Of a DNA stretch of 64,000 bases, positions 25,386 to 34,516 are shown in pieces. A program made the position numbers and the translations under genes. The notes under the pieces were generated by a model. That model searched no databases. It was given only the letters and a program-made list of their open reading frames with translations, and was not told the DNA's origin. Within the stretch, counting starts at the first letter, position 1. Each line of letters begins with the position of its first letter. The stretch is from Streptomyces sp. NRRL S-340 (GTDB lineage Bacteria > Actinomycetota > Actinomycetes > Streptomycetales > Streptomycetaceae), in the NCBI RefSeq assembly GCF_000720185.1, contig NZ_JOIY01000044.1, positions 34,408 to 98,407 on the forward strand, in the 5' to 3' direction.

Positions 25386-25745
25386 ATGGCGCCCGCGTCG
25401 ATCTCCCCCCTCGGTGAGGTGCTGCACGACCTCCTCACCGCCCGCACTCTGCGCGAGCGCAACAAGGAACTCGCCCTCGCCCTGGTCGCGGCGGTCAACC
25501 GCGGCGAGGACGACAGCCTCACCAGAGACTGGACGGCCCCCGCCGGACCGGGCCGGCGCGCCCTGCCCGCCGGGCTCCGGCTGACGGTGGAGAGCCTCCT
25601 CGCCGACGGTGACGTCGTCGTCCTGCGGGCGACCGCGCGCGCCGGACAGGAGGCCTGGTCGCTGGTCACGGAGTTCCGCTTCGACACCGCGGGCCGGATC
25701 GCGTCCCACCACGACATGCTCGTACCGGAGCCGATGGCGACCTGA
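25386..25745 (+). CDS. SnoaL/NTF2-like small protein
   Basis: A 119-residue protein of the SnoaL-like NTF2 type. The sequence ARTLRERNKELALALVAAVN precedes a beta-sheet with VVVLRATARAGQEAWSLVTE and FRFDTAGRIASHHDMLVP, which is typical of SnoaL_2 proteins (…FR..dGKI.eHwD). ATG 25386 has GGGAGG 8 nt upstream; an ATG ten codons earlier is in frame but lacks a ribosome site. The preceding 250 bp (25133-25385) contain no recognised gene. Its substrate or role is unknown; it may belong with the DUF4440 gene as a pair of small fold-mates. Confidence 0.75.
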   Translation: MAPASISPLGEVLHDLLTARTLRERNKELALALVAAVNRGEDDSLTRDWTAPAGPGRRALPAGLRLTVESLLADGDVVVLRATARAGQEAWSLVTEFRFDTAGRIASHHDMLVPEPMAT

Positions 25746-25923
25746 GCCGTCCCTCCGTCCGGCGTCGGACGGGCCCGTTCGCCGGGCGCGTGCCGAACAC
25801 CGGCGCCCGCCGGGCTCGTTGACTCCCGTTTGGCATTCCGTTCGCTGAGCGTTCAACCCGTGATCCCTGTCAGGGACGTGTGTGCTTCCTAGGGTGCATG
25901 AGGCTTTCCGAAAGAAGGAGCTC

Positions 25924-26886
25924 ATGGACTCACAGCTCGCCATCCGGGCTCGCGGCATCACGAAGTGCTTCGGGGACGTCGTCGCGCTCGACGGCGTCGA
26001 CCTGGATGTGGCGCAGGGACAGATCCACGGCCTGGTCGGTCCGAACGGCGCCGGCAAGACGACCCTGCTCGGCGTCCTTCTCGGCCTGGCCGTGACGGAC
26101 AGCGGAAGTCTGGAGATCCTCGGCACGCCGGTGGGCCGTGCGTTCGAAGCACCCGGCGGTGTCGCCGGGTTCGTGGACGGGCCGGGGCTGTACCCCTCGC
26201 TCACCGCCCGGCAGAACCTCACCGCGCTCGCCGCACTGCGCAGGGACGACAGGCGGCCGGCGGACGTCGACGACGCGCTGGAGCAGGTGGGGCTCACGGA
26301 CGTCGCCGACGACCGCACCCGCGGCTTCTCCCTGGGCATGCGCCAACGGCTCGGGCTCGCCGCGGCCCTGCTCTCCGAGCCGCGGCTGCTCGTCCTGGAC
26401 GAACCATCCAACGGCCTCGACCCGGCCGGGAAGAAGCACGTCCACGGTGTGCTCACCCGGCTCGCGCGGCAGGGGACGGCCGTCGTGCTCTCCAGTCACC
26501 GCATGGACGACCTGGAGGCCCTGTGCTCCGAGGTCACGATCCTGGCGACCGGGCGGACCGTCTTCTCCGGTCCCCTGGGCGAGCTGGCCGCCGAGAACCG
26601 TGAACTCGACTACCGGCTCGTCACGTCCGACCCGGCGCGCGCCCGCCGGCTGGCCGCCGACGCCCCGGGGATCCGCCTGGTCGACGGCAGCCCGGGACGC
26701 CACGACGGGGCGGGTCTCGTGGTGCGCGCGCTGGTGCCCGCCCTCGACGGCCTGGTGGTACGGCTCGTCGAGGAGGGCATCGCGCTGCGCGAACTGGGCC
26801 CGCTGGTCTCCCCGTTGGAGGCGGCGTTCCTGGCCCTGACCGAGCAGCAGAGCACCGACGTCCAGCAGCAGGAGACCGGTCGATGA
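25924..26886 (+). CDS. ABC transporter ATP-binding protein (bacitracin/multidrug export type)
   Basis: A 320-residue ATPase. Walker A is GPNGAGKTT (about residue 40), the Q-loop region lies in GFVDGPGLYPSLTARQNL, the signature is FSLGMRQRL (the usual LSGGQ is degenerate, as in BcrA/CcmA-type exporters), Walker B is LLVLDEPSNGLDP and the switch His is in VVLSSHRMDDLE. The C-terminal 100 residues resemble the regulatory tail of DrrA/BcrA-like exporters. ATG 25924 follows AAGGAG by 5 nt. The stop overlaps the permease start (ATGA), so the two are translationally coupled. It energises export by the next gene product. Confidence 0.93.
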   Translation: MDSQLAIRARGITKCFGDVVALDGVDLDVAQGQIHGLVGPNGAGKTTLLGVLLGLAVTDSGSLEILGTPVGRAFEAPGGVAGFVDGPGLYPSLTARQNLTALAALRRDDRRPADVDDALEQVGLTDVADDRTRGFSLGMRQRLGLAAALLSEPRLLVLDEPSNGLDPAGKKHVHGVLTRLARQGTAVVLSSHRMDDLEALCSEVTILATGRTVFSGPLGELAAENRELDYRLVTSDPARARRLAADAPGIRLVDGSPGRHDGAGLVVRALVPALDGLVVRLVEEGIALRELGPLVSPLEAAFLALTEQQSTDVQQQETGR

Positions 26887-28424
26887 CCACCATGTCCCCC
26901 ACCCCGGACTCCGCCTCCACCCCGGACTCCGCCCCTGCGGCAGACCCCGCCGCCACCGAAGACACCGCCACCGCGGATCCCACCCCCGCGGAGGATCCGG
27001 CCCGCACGGAGACCCCGACGCCGCCCGAAGACCCGGCGCCCACGGCAGGCGGCGCGACCGCCGCACGCTCCGAGCGAGCACACAGCACCGCCTCGGGCCG
27101 CGCCACCGTCGTCCGGACCTACCGCTTCGAAGTCGTCAAGCTTCTCTCCCAGTGGCGGATCCGCCTCCTGCTCATCGCCTGCTGGATCGCACCGGCGCTC
27201 TTCGTGGCTGGGGTGAGCGTGCAGAGCACGCTGCCCACCGACACCCTCTTCGGCCGCTGGATGCACGCCACCGGGTGGGCGGGACCGCTGGTGACGCTCG
27301 GCTTCGCGGGCACCTGGGCGCTTCCGCTGCTCACCTCCGTCGTCGCCGGCGACGTGTTCGCCGCCGAGGACCGGCTCGGCACCTGGCGCCATCTCCTCGT
27401 CGCCGTCCGCTCGCCCCGGCGGATCTTCGCGGCGAAGGCCCTGGCCGGCCTCACCGTCCTCCTGCTGCTCGTGGCCGGGCTGGCGGCCTCCAGCACGGCC
27501 GGCGGGCTGCTGGCCGTCGGCGACCAGCCGCTCGTCGGCCTCGACGGTCATCTGCTCGCGCCGGGCGAGGCAGCCGGCAAGGTCCTGCTCGCCTGGTCCT
27601 GCGTGCTCGCCCCGACCCTGGCCCTCGCCGGAATCGGACTGCTCGGATCGGTCGTGCTCGGGCGTTCCCCGATGGGTCTGCTGCTGCCCGCGATCGTCGC
27701 ACTGGCTATGCAACTGGCCCAGATGCTGCCGCTCCCCGTCGCCGTGCGCCTCGCCCTGCCCGGCGACGCCTTCCTCACCTGGAACGGCCTGTTCACCCGC
27801 CCGGCGCAGCTCACCCCGCTCCTCGTCGGCATCGTCGTCAGCCTGCTGTGGGCCGTGACGGCGACGGCGCTGGCGTACGTCCTCTTCCTCCGGCGGGACT
27901 TCACCAACCCCACCGACGACGGCGCGGTGCGCCACGCGGTCACCCGGGCCGCGCTGCCGCCGGCGGCGCTGCTCGGTGTGACGGTCGCGGTCGTGGCGGC
28001 GACGACCACGGCCGCCGGCTCCGGGATCGACCAGGCCAAGGTGGAACAGGCGCTCGCCACCGAGTTCGCCCACCTGTACCGCATGCAGACCGCCCAGCTC
28101 CACCGGCCCGCCGTCACCGAGGCGCAGCTGAGGACCACGGCGGCATGCACGAAGGCCGGTGTCCAGGACGGCGCCCAGGGGGCGGGCAACGACTGGCGGT
28201 GCGTCGTCTCCTGGCACCTGCCGGGCGCCGCGGCTCCCGGGTCGGCCGTCTACCAGCTCGACATCACCTCCGACGGGCGGTTCGTCGCGGACGGCGACGG
28301 ACCGAAGGAAGTCAACGGCTACTTCCTGGTGCGGACTTCGGACCGGGACGCGCCCAACCCGCTCTGGCAGTTCGACGGCAACGTCGACCTGCTGTCCGCC
28401 TCCCCCGGCGCCAGGACTCCCTGA
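26883..28424 (+). CDS. ABC transporter permease with long acidic N-terminal tail and exported C-terminal domain
   Basis: A 513-residue permease. Residues 1-80 are an unusual Pro/Thr/Ala/Asp-rich cytosolic tail (TPDSA, TPPEDPAPT units). Six or seven hydrophobic segments follow between about 92 and 385, including LLLIACWIAPALFVAGVSV, VLLLLVAGLAASS and LLVGIVVSLLWAVTATALA. The membrane domain matches ABC-2 type exporters. The final 130 residues contain a Cys pair (AACTKAG, DWRCVVSW) and read like a small extracytoplasmic beta-domain (YQLDITSDGRFVADGDG). The gene overlaps the ATPase by 4 bp and is followed after 81 bp by the exported phosphoesterase gene. The substrate is unknown. Confidence 0.88.
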   Translation: MTTMSPTPDSASTPDSAPAADPAATEDTATADPTPAEDPARTETPTPPEDPAPTAGGATAARSERAHSTASGRATVVRTYRFEVVKLLSQWRIRLLLIACWIAPALFVAGVSVQSTLPTDTLFGRWMHATGWAGPLVTLGFAGTWALPLLTSVVAGDVFAAEDRLGTWRHLLVAVRSPRRIFAAKALAGLTVLLLLVAGLAASSTAGGLLAVGDQPLVGLDGHLLAPGEAAGKVLLAWSCVLAPTLALAGIGLLGSVVLGRSPMGLLLPAIVALAMQLAQMLPLPVAVRLALPGDAFLTWNGLFTRPAQLTPLLVGIVVSLLWAVTATALAYVLFLRRDFTNPTDDGAVRHAVTRAALPPAALLGVTVAVVAATTTAAGSGIDQAKVEQALATEFAHLYRMQTAQLHRPAVTEAQLRTTAACTKAGVQDGAQGAGNDWRCVVSWHLPGAAAPGSAVYQLDITSDGRFVADGDGPKEVNGYFLVRTSDRDAPNPLWQFDGNVDLLSASPGARTP

Positions 28425-28505
28425 CCCCGGCTTCCCCGGACGGACTCCCCGAACTCCTCCTCCCGGCCACCCCCCGACGCTCCCGATTCCCGAAGGAATG
28501 ACCTC

Positions 28506-31256
28506 ATGCAGACAACACGCCGCCGCCGGCAGGCGGAGAAGAAGTACTACGACCTGCTGGGCAGACGTGTCAGCCGCCGGGCGACGCTGGTCACGGCATG
28601 CATCGCCACGGCCGCCCTGGCCACCGGGACGGCCGTGGCCGACACCCGTCCCTTCGGCACCGACCAGGTCGGCCAGGTCACCGGCAAGGGCCAGGTCGTC
28701 TCCGCCGACCAGTACATCGCTCCGTACGGCCACCGCCTCGTCATCGACGACGGCAAGATCATGTCGTCGGCGGTCAGCCCGGACGGCGCCCACCTCGCCG
28801 CCGCGGTCACCGACGGCGACGCCGCGCTGGTCGTGGTGGACCTCGCGACCGGGCGGGTCAAGCAGCGGGTCGGCACCAACGCCGCCGACGACCTGCGCAT
28901 CGCGAACAGCTCCGTCGGCCAGGAAGGCCCGGCGTACTCACCCGACGGCAAGCAGCTGTGGCTGGGCCAGGCCGACGGCTACACCAGGTTCACCGTGACC
29001 GCGGACGGCACCCTCGCCGACCCGGTGACCGTCAAGATCCCGGCCGACGGCGGCAAGCAGGCCCTGGTCGCCGCGGCGGTCTTCTCCGCCGACGGCTCCA
29101 CCGTGTACGCCGCGGTCAACGGCCAGAACCGGGTGGTGGCCATCGACGCGGCGACCGGGACCGTCGAGCGGAGCTGGGCGGTGGGCAACGCCCCGCGCGG
29201 CATGGCCCGGGTGGGCGGCAAGCTCTACGTCAGCAACGAGGGCGGCCGGCCCGCGAAGGCGGGGGACTCCACCCTCAACTCCTACGGCACCCAGGTCCCG
29301 GCAGACCCGAAGACCGGTGCCACCACGACCGGCACGGTCAGCGTCATCGACCTGGCCGACCCGTCCGCCGCCGTCGCCACCGTCGGCGTCGGCCTGCACC
29401 CCACCGCCGTGTACGCCCGGCGCGGCGCGGTGTTCGTCACCAACACCGCCGACAACAACGTGTCGGTCATCAGCACGGCCAACGACAAGGTCGTCCAGAC
29501 CATCTCCACCCAGCCGTGGCCGGAGGCCTCGGTCGGCTACGAACCCGACGCGGTGACCCTCACCGACGACGGCCGGCTGCTGGTGACGCTCGGCCGTGCC
29601 AACGCCGTCGCCGTCTACCGCTACACCTCCGCACAGGAGCCGGTCAGCTACGTCGGCCTCCTCCCGACGGACTACTTCCCCGCCGAGATCACCACCGTCG
29701 GCAAGAAGGTCGTCGTCTCCAACACCCGCGGCATCGACGCGCGTCGCCCCGCCGCCGCCGGCCACGGCACCCATGACACGACCTCCAGCCTGACGCAGTT
29801 CACCCTGCCCAGTGACCGTGTCATCCGCGCACAGACCGCCAAGGTCTTCCGGCAGAACGGCTGGAGCGCCGGTTCCGTCCGGCTGGCCCCGGGACACGGC
29901 CACACCAAGGCGCAGCCGGTCCCGGAGCGGATCGGCGACCCGTCGACGATCAAGCACGTCTTCCTGATCGTCAAGGAGAACCGCACCTACGACCAGGTCC
30001 TCGGTGATGTCGCCAAGGGCAACGGGGATGCGTCGCTGGCGCAGTTCGGTGAGAACGTGACGCCCAACCAGCACGCGCTGGCCGAGCAGTTCGGGCTGTA
30101 CGACAACACCTACGACATCGGCACCAACTCCGCCGAGGGCCACAACTGGCTCATGCAGGCGGACAATCCCGAGTACACCGAGTCCTCGGCCGGCGAGTAC
30201 AAGCGCAGTTACGACACCGAGGACGACGCCCTCGGCCATCAGAAGACCGGCTTCCTGTGGACGGGAGCGCAGGCGGCCGGCAAGAGCGTACGGGACTTCG
30301 GCGAGTTCCAGCAGTTCCTGACCAAGCCGTCCGGCGCCAGTTGGCAGAACCTGTACTGCGACGCCAAGAACATGGACGCCACCGGCCAGGCCACCGCCTA
30401 CCCCCTGAACTCCTCCTCACCGATCCCGTCGCTCAACAGCGTCTCGGTGCCCGGCTTCCCGAAGTTCGACACCGGCGTCCCGGACCAGTACCGGTACGAG
30501 ATCTGGAAGAAGGACTTCGAGAAGAACGGGCCGGCGAACCTGAACATGTTCTGGCTCTCCAGCGACCACACCGGCGGTCCGGCGAGCCCGGCCGCCCAGG
30601 TCGCCGACAACGACCTCGCCACCGGCAGGATCATCGACAGGATCTCGCACAGCAAGTACTGGAAGGACTCTGCGGTCTTCGTCGTCGAGGACGACTCCCA
30701 GGCCGGCCTGGACCACGTCGACGGCCACCGCGCCCCGGTGCAGATCGTCAGCCCCTGGGTCCGGCGCGGCACCGTCGACAGCCGCTACTACTCGCAGATC
30801 ACGATGATCCGCACCATCGAGCAGATCCTCGGGATCCACCCGATGAACCAGAAGGACAGCGCGGCCACCCCCATGCGGGGCGTGTTCACCCGGCACCCCG
30901 ACTACCGGCCGTTCACCGCCCTGCCCAACCGCACCTCACTGACCGACGGCCTGAAGACCCCGCCGGCCTGCGGCGTGGACACCCCCGCCGCGCAGGACCG
31001 CAAGGCGGCGGCCGTACCGCCGGCGGAGGTGCCGGCGGACAAGAAGTCGCTGGCCGCCGCGTGGGACACCTGGAAGTCCCGGCAGCGCCTGACCGGTCCC
31101 GACGCCGTCCCCGACTACGCCAACCCGGCCCAGATGAACCACCTCACCTGGTACCAGACCCACAACTGGGCCCGTCCGTACCCCGGTGAGAAGAAGATCT
31201 ACGCGCCCAACGACGTACCCGGCGCCTACATCCCGTCGCCGGAGTCCGACGGCTGA
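28506..31256 (+). CDS. Secreted beta-propeller plus phosphoesterase (phospholipase C/acid phosphatase superfamily)
   Basis: A 916-residue exported protein. After a long Arg/Lys-rich n-region (TTRRRRQAEKK) a hydrophobic core near residues 28-45 (TLVTACIATAALATGTAVAD) acts as a signal or anchor. Residues about 60-450 are YVTN/NHL-like propeller blades (SVIDLADPSAAVATVGVG, VTNTADNNVSVIS). From about 480 the phosphoesterase domain (PF04185 type) begins with HVFLIVKENRTYDQVLGD, the catalytic-metal Glu-Asn-Arg-Thr motif, followed by SAEGHNWLMQADNPEY and DDSQAGLDHVDGHRAP. It probably cleaves phosphomono- or phosphodiesters outside the cell. It is the third gene of the ABC operon; ATG 28506 follows GAAGGAATGACCTC. 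Confidence 0.9.
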   Translation: MQTTRRRRQAEKKYYDLLGRRVSRRATLVTACIATAALATGTAVADTRPFGTDQVGQVTGKGQVVSADQYIAPYGHRLVIDDGKIMSSAVSPDGAHLAAAVTDGDAALVVVDLATGRVKQRVGTNAADDLRIANSSVGQEGPAYSPDGKQLWLGQADGYTRFTVTADGTLADPVTVKIPADGGKQALVAAAVFSADGSTVYAAVNGQNRVVAIDAATGTVERSWAVGNAPRGMARVGGKLYVSNEGGRPAKAGDSTLNSYGTQVPADPKTGATTTGTVSVIDLADPSAAVATVGVGLHPTAVYARRGAVFVTNTADNNVSVISTANDKVVQTISTQPWPEASVGYEPDAVTLTDDGRLLVTLGRANAVAVYRYTSAQEPVSYVGLLPTDYFPAEITTVGKKVVVSNTRGIDARRPAAAGHGTHDTTSSLTQFTLPSDRVIRAQTAKVFRQNGWSAGSVRLAPGHGHTKAQPVPERIGDPSTIKHVFLIVKENRTYDQVLGDVAKGNGDASLAQFGENVTPNQHALAEQFGLYDNTYDIGTNSAEGHNWLMQADNPEYTESSAGEYKRSYDTEDDALGHQKTGFLWTGAQAAGKSVRDFGEFQQFLTKPSGASWQNLYCDAKNMDATGQATAYPLNSSSPIPSLNSVSVPGFPKFDTGVPDQYRYEIWKKDFEKNGPANLNMFWLSSDHTGGPASPAAQVADNDLATGRIIDRISHSKYWKDSAVFVVEDDSQAGLDHVDGHRAPVQIVSPWVRRGTVDSRYYSQITMIRTIEQILGIHPMNQKDSAATPMRGVFTRHPDYRPFTALPNRTSLTDGLKTPPACGVDTPAAQDRKAAAVPPAEVPADKKSLAAAWDTWKSRQRLTGPDAVPDYANPAQMNHLTWYQTHNWARPYPGEKKIYAPNDVPGAYIPSPESDG

Positions 31257-31275
31257 CCCACGCCGCGCACCACCG

Positions 31276-31312
31276 AGGACCCCTGCCGGGCCGGCCGCCT
31301 GTCAGGGGTCCT
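31276..31312. terminator. Terminator between convergent operon and MFS gene
   Basis: AGGACCCCTG (31276-31285) pairs perfectly with CAGGGGTCCT (31303-31312), 20 bp after the phosphoesterase stop and 48 bp before the end of the convergent MFS gene. The GC-rich loop can extend the stem. It probably serves both directions. Confidence 0.75.
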
Positions 31313-31359
31313 TCGCGGATACCGGGGGGCGTCGCGTGCTCACCGCCGGGCAGGACGCG

Positions 31360-32802
31360 CTACCTGGTGGTGCGGGCGCGCAGGAACAGGGCGCTGGTGA
31401 GGGCGGCGACGAGGACGAGAGCGGTGTCGGCGGCGACGGCGGTCCGGATGCCGCCGAGGACGCCGGTGACGGTGGTGGTCGTCATGGCGCCGGTGGCGAC
31501 GGCACTCATGACGGGGGTTCCCATGGTGATGCCGATCTGCTGGCTCATGGTGGCCAGTCCGGTCGCCATGCCCTGTTCGTGGTCGGGCAGACCGCTGGTC
31601 GCGGTGACCATGAAGCCGACGATCAGGAGCATGTTGCCGACGCCGCCGACGAACGTGGCGGGCAGCAGCAGGGCGAGGCTGTGGGCAGTGGTGCCCAGGA
31701 GGAGCAGGGCGGCGGTGGCGACGGTCTGCACCAGCGCGCCGGTGACCAGGGTGGCGCGGGTGCCGGTGGCCGCGATGACGCGGGGTGCGACGGTGCCGCC
31801 CAGGACGGTGCCCAGGCCCAGGACGCCGAAGGACAGCCCGGCCGCCAGCGGTGAGAAGCCCAGGACCTCTTGCAGGTAGAGGGTCATCAGGAAGACCAGG
31901 GAGGTCTCGGTGACGAAGGCGAGGACGCCCGCGACGTTGCCCCAGGCCACGCTGCGCCGGGCGAGGACGCTGACCGGGACCAGCGGGGCGGGGCTCTCGC
32001 GTTCGACGAAGTAGAACGCGACCAGCAGGAGCACGCCGGTGGCCAGCACGGCGAGGGCGGTGGGGTCGGACCAGCCGTGCCCACCGGCCCGGGTGAAGCC
32101 GAAGACCACGGCGAGCAGACCGAGGGTGACGCTCAGGGCACCGGGCAGGTCCAGGCGCGGACGGACCCCGGGGCGGGACTCGGCCAGCACCATCGGGGCG
32201 ATGACCAGCACGGCGGCGGCGACGGGCACGTTGATGAAGAACGACCACCGCCACGACAGCAGGTCGGTCAGCACGCCGCCCAGGACGGCGCCGGTGGTGA
32301 AACCGGCCGACATCAGGGCGCCGTTCAGGCCGAGGGCCTTCTCCCGCAGCGGCCCCTCCGGGAAGGAGGTGGTCAGCAGCGACAGACCGGCCGGGGTGAC
32401 CGCCGCGGTCGCGAGTCCCTGAAGGACACGGGCGAGGACGAGTACCTGCGGGCTGGTGGCCAGACCGCCGGCCAGCGAGGCCAGCCCCAGAACGGCCAGG
32501 CCGGCCAGGAACAGCCGGCGTCGGCCGAACAGGTCCGCGACCCGGCCGAAGAGCAGGGTGAAACCCGCCGCGCACAGCGCGAACGAGGTCGCGATCCACT
32601 GCAGGCCGCCCAGCGAGAAACCCAGGCCCTCGCCGATCACCGGCAGCGCCACGTTCAGGATCGAGAAGTCCACCGCCAGCATGAACTGCGCGACCAGCAG
32701 CACCACCAGCGTCAGCCGCATCCGGGACGTCAACCGGCGCGGTCCCGGGTCACCCGGACCACTCGCGACAGCCTTCCCGGCCACACCATCGACAACAGAC
32801 AT
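31360..32802 (-). CDS. MFS drug exporter, DHA2 (EmrB/QacA) family
   Basis: A 480-residue transporter with about 14 hydrophobic segments. Motif A lies between TM2 and TM3 (LFGRVADLFGRRRLFLAG), motif C-like GAVLGGVLTDLLSWRWSFFINV follows in TM5-6, and DFSILNVALPVI in TM1 is typical of the DHA2 drug:proton antiporters. ATG 32802 follows GAAGGGA. It is divergent from an XRE/MmyB-type regulator, with a perfect 9-5-9 palindrome between them, so repression by that regulator is likely. Loss of the long cytosolic tails seen in some homologues is normal for the family. The substrate is unknown, probably an amphiphilic toxin or antibiotic. Confidence 0.93.
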   Translation of the reverse strand: MSVVDGVAGKAVASGPGDPGPRRLTSRMRLTLVVLLVAQFMLAVDFSILNVALPVIGEGLGFSLGGLQWIATSFALCAAGFTLLFGRVADLFGRRRLFLAGLAVLGLASLAGGLATSPQVLVLARVLQGLATAAVTPAGLSLLTTSFPEGPLREKALGLNGALMSAGFTTGAVLGGVLTDLLSWRWSFFINVPVAAAVLVIAPMVLAESRPGVRPRLDLPGALSVTLGLLAVVFGFTRAGGHGWSDPTALAVLATGVLLLVAFYFVERESPAPLVPVSVLARRSVAWGNVAGVLAFVTETSLVFLMTLYLQEVLGFSPLAAGLSFGVLGLGTVLGGTVAPRVIAATGTRATLVTGALVQTVATAALLLLGTTAHSLALLLPATFVGGVGNMLLIVGFMVTATSGLPDHEQGMATGLATMSQQIGITMGTPVMSAVATGAMTTTTVTGVLGGIRTAVAADTALVLVAALTSALFLRARTTR

Positions 32803-32905
32803 GAGATTCCCTTCGAGAAGCTTCGACCGGGGGAATCCTGCGCCGCCGGCCGGCCGCCACCCAGTCCCCGAAGAGGACTCCCCGCCCGCTGACGAGGCGT
32901 GCGGT

Positions 32906-32928
32906 GGGTGGTCAGAACATGACCACCC
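32906..32928. promoter_or_regulatory. Palindromic operator in the MFS/XRE intergenic region
   Basis: GGGTGGTCA (32906-32914) and TGACCACCC (32920-32928) are perfect inverted repeats around GAACA, midway between the divergent MFS and XRE start codons. This is the probable binding site of the XRE protein for both promoters. Confidence 0.75.
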
Positions 32929-33008
32929 AGGGCGGGAAGCACGCGGGCGCCGCGTCCGTTGGACCCAGGGCACGGTTCACTTCACCGGATCGACTGGGAG
33001 AGCACCTC

Positions 33009-33896
33009 ATGCCTGACTTCTCCGAGCTGAGCGATTTCCTGCGCAGCCGCCGAGCAGCCCTGACGCCCGAGGAGATCGGGCTTCCGCAACTGGCGGAACG
33101 ACGCAGGGTGCCCGGTCTGCGGCGCGAGGAAGTGGCGTTGGCGGCAGGCCTGAGCGTCACCCACTACACCCGGCTCGAGCAGGGCCGCGTCCACCAGGTC
33201 TCCGACTCCGTGCTCCGGGCGATCGCCCGCACCCTGCGCCTGACCCCGGACGAGTCCGGCCACCTCATGGATCTCGCCCGGCCGGAGGCGATCACCTCCC
33301 GGCGTGCCCAGACCCCGCGGACCTCCGGCGCCGCTCCCGGTGTCCGCCAGCTCATCGACACCTTCACGGACACCCCCGCCCTGGTCCTGGACCGGCGCAA
33401 CGACATCCTCGCCTGGAACGCCATGGGCCATCTCCTGCTGGCCATGCATCTGCCCTTCGACGCGCCCGGGCAGCGGGACCGCCGGCCGAACCTGACCCGG
33501 ATGCTGTTCCTGGACGAGCACAACCGCGACCTCTACCCGCGCTGGCACGACGAGGCCCAGCTCGCGGTGGCGTCGCTGCGGCTCGTCGCCGGCCGTCACC
33601 CCCACGACAAGCAGCTCGCCGAACTCATCGGCGAACTCACCATGAACAGCGAGGAGTTCGCCCAGCGCTGGGCCCGGCACCCGGTGCGGACGTGTGTCGC
33701 GGGCACCAAGGAGATCGACCACCCTCTCGTCGGTTCCATGGAACTCTCCTTCCAGAGCCTGCTGCTTCCGGAGGCGGCCGGGCAGCGCGTGATCGCCTAC
33801 ACCGCCCGGCCCGGCTCGAGTTCGGACGCGGCCCTGCGGCTCCTCTCCTCCACCCTCTGCGTCCCCAACACGAGCGTCCCGACGAACCTCGACTGA
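33009..33896 (+). CDS. XRE family regulator with MmyB-like ligand domain
   Basis: A 295-residue protein of the same family as the one at 23805: LAERRRVPGLRREEVALAAG and VTHYTRLEQGRVHQVSDSVL form the helix-turn-helix in the first 80 residues. The ligand-binding half has DRRNDILAWNAMGHLLLAMH, FLDEHNRDLYPRWHDEAQLA and EFAQRWARHPV, and ends IAYTARPGSSSDAALRLL. ATG 33009 has GGGAGAG upstream. It is divergent to the DHA2 exporter, which it most likely represses until a ligand, perhaps the exporter substrate, binds. The two XRE proteins of the window share a domain plan but use different palindromes. Confidence 0.93.
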   Translation: MPDFSELSDFLRSRRAALTPEEIGLPQLAERRRVPGLRREEVALAAGLSVTHYTRLEQGRVHQVSDSVLRAIARTLRLTPDESGHLMDLARPEAITSRRAQTPRTSGAAPGVRQLIDTFTDTPALVLDRRNDILAWNAMGHLLLAMHLPFDAPGQRDRRPNLTRMLFLDEHNRDLYPRWHDEAQLAVASLRLVAGRHPHDKQLAELIGELTMNSEEFAQRWARHPVRTCVAGTKEIDHPLVGSMELSFQSLLLPEAAGQRVIAYTARPGSSSDAALRLLSSTLCVPNTSVPTNLD

Positions 33897-34037
33897 CGCC
33901 CGGGCAGTGCGACGGCACAACGCGCACGACCGGCACATCCCGTGCGACGGCCAGGTCGCCGCGGGACGCACCGGAGCCGGGCGGCTTGCGGTCGGTAGGG
34001 CGGCGTAGAACCTCGCCCACGGCCGGGGCCAGGACGC

Positions 34038-34406
34038 CTACTGAGCGGGCAGGGCCGTGTCGCTCAGGCCGAGGCGGAGGTGTTCGACGTGGTAGAGGGC
34101 CTGGTCCAGGAGTTCGGCGACGTGGTTGTCGTAGAGGGCGTAGACCACGGAGCGGCCCTTGCGGGTGCCGGTGACGAGGCCGAGGTTGCGCAGCAGCCGC
34201 AGCTGGTGGGAGCAGGCGGACTGCTCCATGCCGACCTCGGCGGCCAACTCGGTGGCCGGCAGGGGGCCTTCGCGCAGGCGGGCGAGGATGAGCAAGCGCG
34301 AGGGCGTGGCCAGGGCCTGGAGGGTCGTGGCGACCTTGGCGGCGCCGGCCGCGTCCAGGCGTGTGCGCGGGACGTTGCTGGAAGGCGGTGCGGCTCCGTG
34401 ACCCAT
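34038..34406 (-). CDS. ArsR/SmtB family metal sensor, alpha-5 site (CzrA/NmtR type)
   Basis: A 122-residue winged-helix repressor. The recognition helix reads SACSHQLRLLRNLGLV and the wing TGTRKGRSVVYALYD. The C-terminal helix has DNHVAELLDQALYHVEHLRL: Asp, His, His and His at offsets 0, 2, 13 and 16, exactly the spacing of the D84/H86/H97/H100 zinc/cobalt site of CzrA and close to NmtR. The alpha-3 Cys site (ELCVCDL) is absent. ATG 34406 is used because the operator occupies the bases farther upstream. It is divergent to a P1B-4 metal ATPase and should release its operator on binding Zn, Co or Ni. Confidence 0.92.
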   Translation of the reverse strand: MGHGAAPPSSNVPRTRLDAAGAAKVATTLQALATPSRLLILARLREGPLPATELAAEVGMEQSACSHQLRLLRNLGLVTGTRKGRSVVYALYDNHVAELLDQALYHVEHLRLGLSDTALPAQ

Positions 34407-34427
34407 GCGTCCATGGTACGCCGCCCG

Positions 34428-34451
34428 ATGAACACATGAATCAATGTTCAT
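34428..34451. promoter_or_regulatory. ArsR/SmtB-type operator
   Basis: ATGAACA and TGTTCAT flank CATGAATCAA between the divergent ArsR and P-type ATPase genes. This resembles the TGAACA-containing inverted repeats bound by SmtB/NmtR-type sensors. It lies 22 bp from the ArsR start and 66 bp from the ATPase start. Confidence 0.8.
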
Positions 34452-34516
34452 TCGTTCCTGTTACGGTGGTGGTGCCGGACGCGCTGCGCGTCACCGCTTC
34501 TCCAGGGGCTGCCTCG

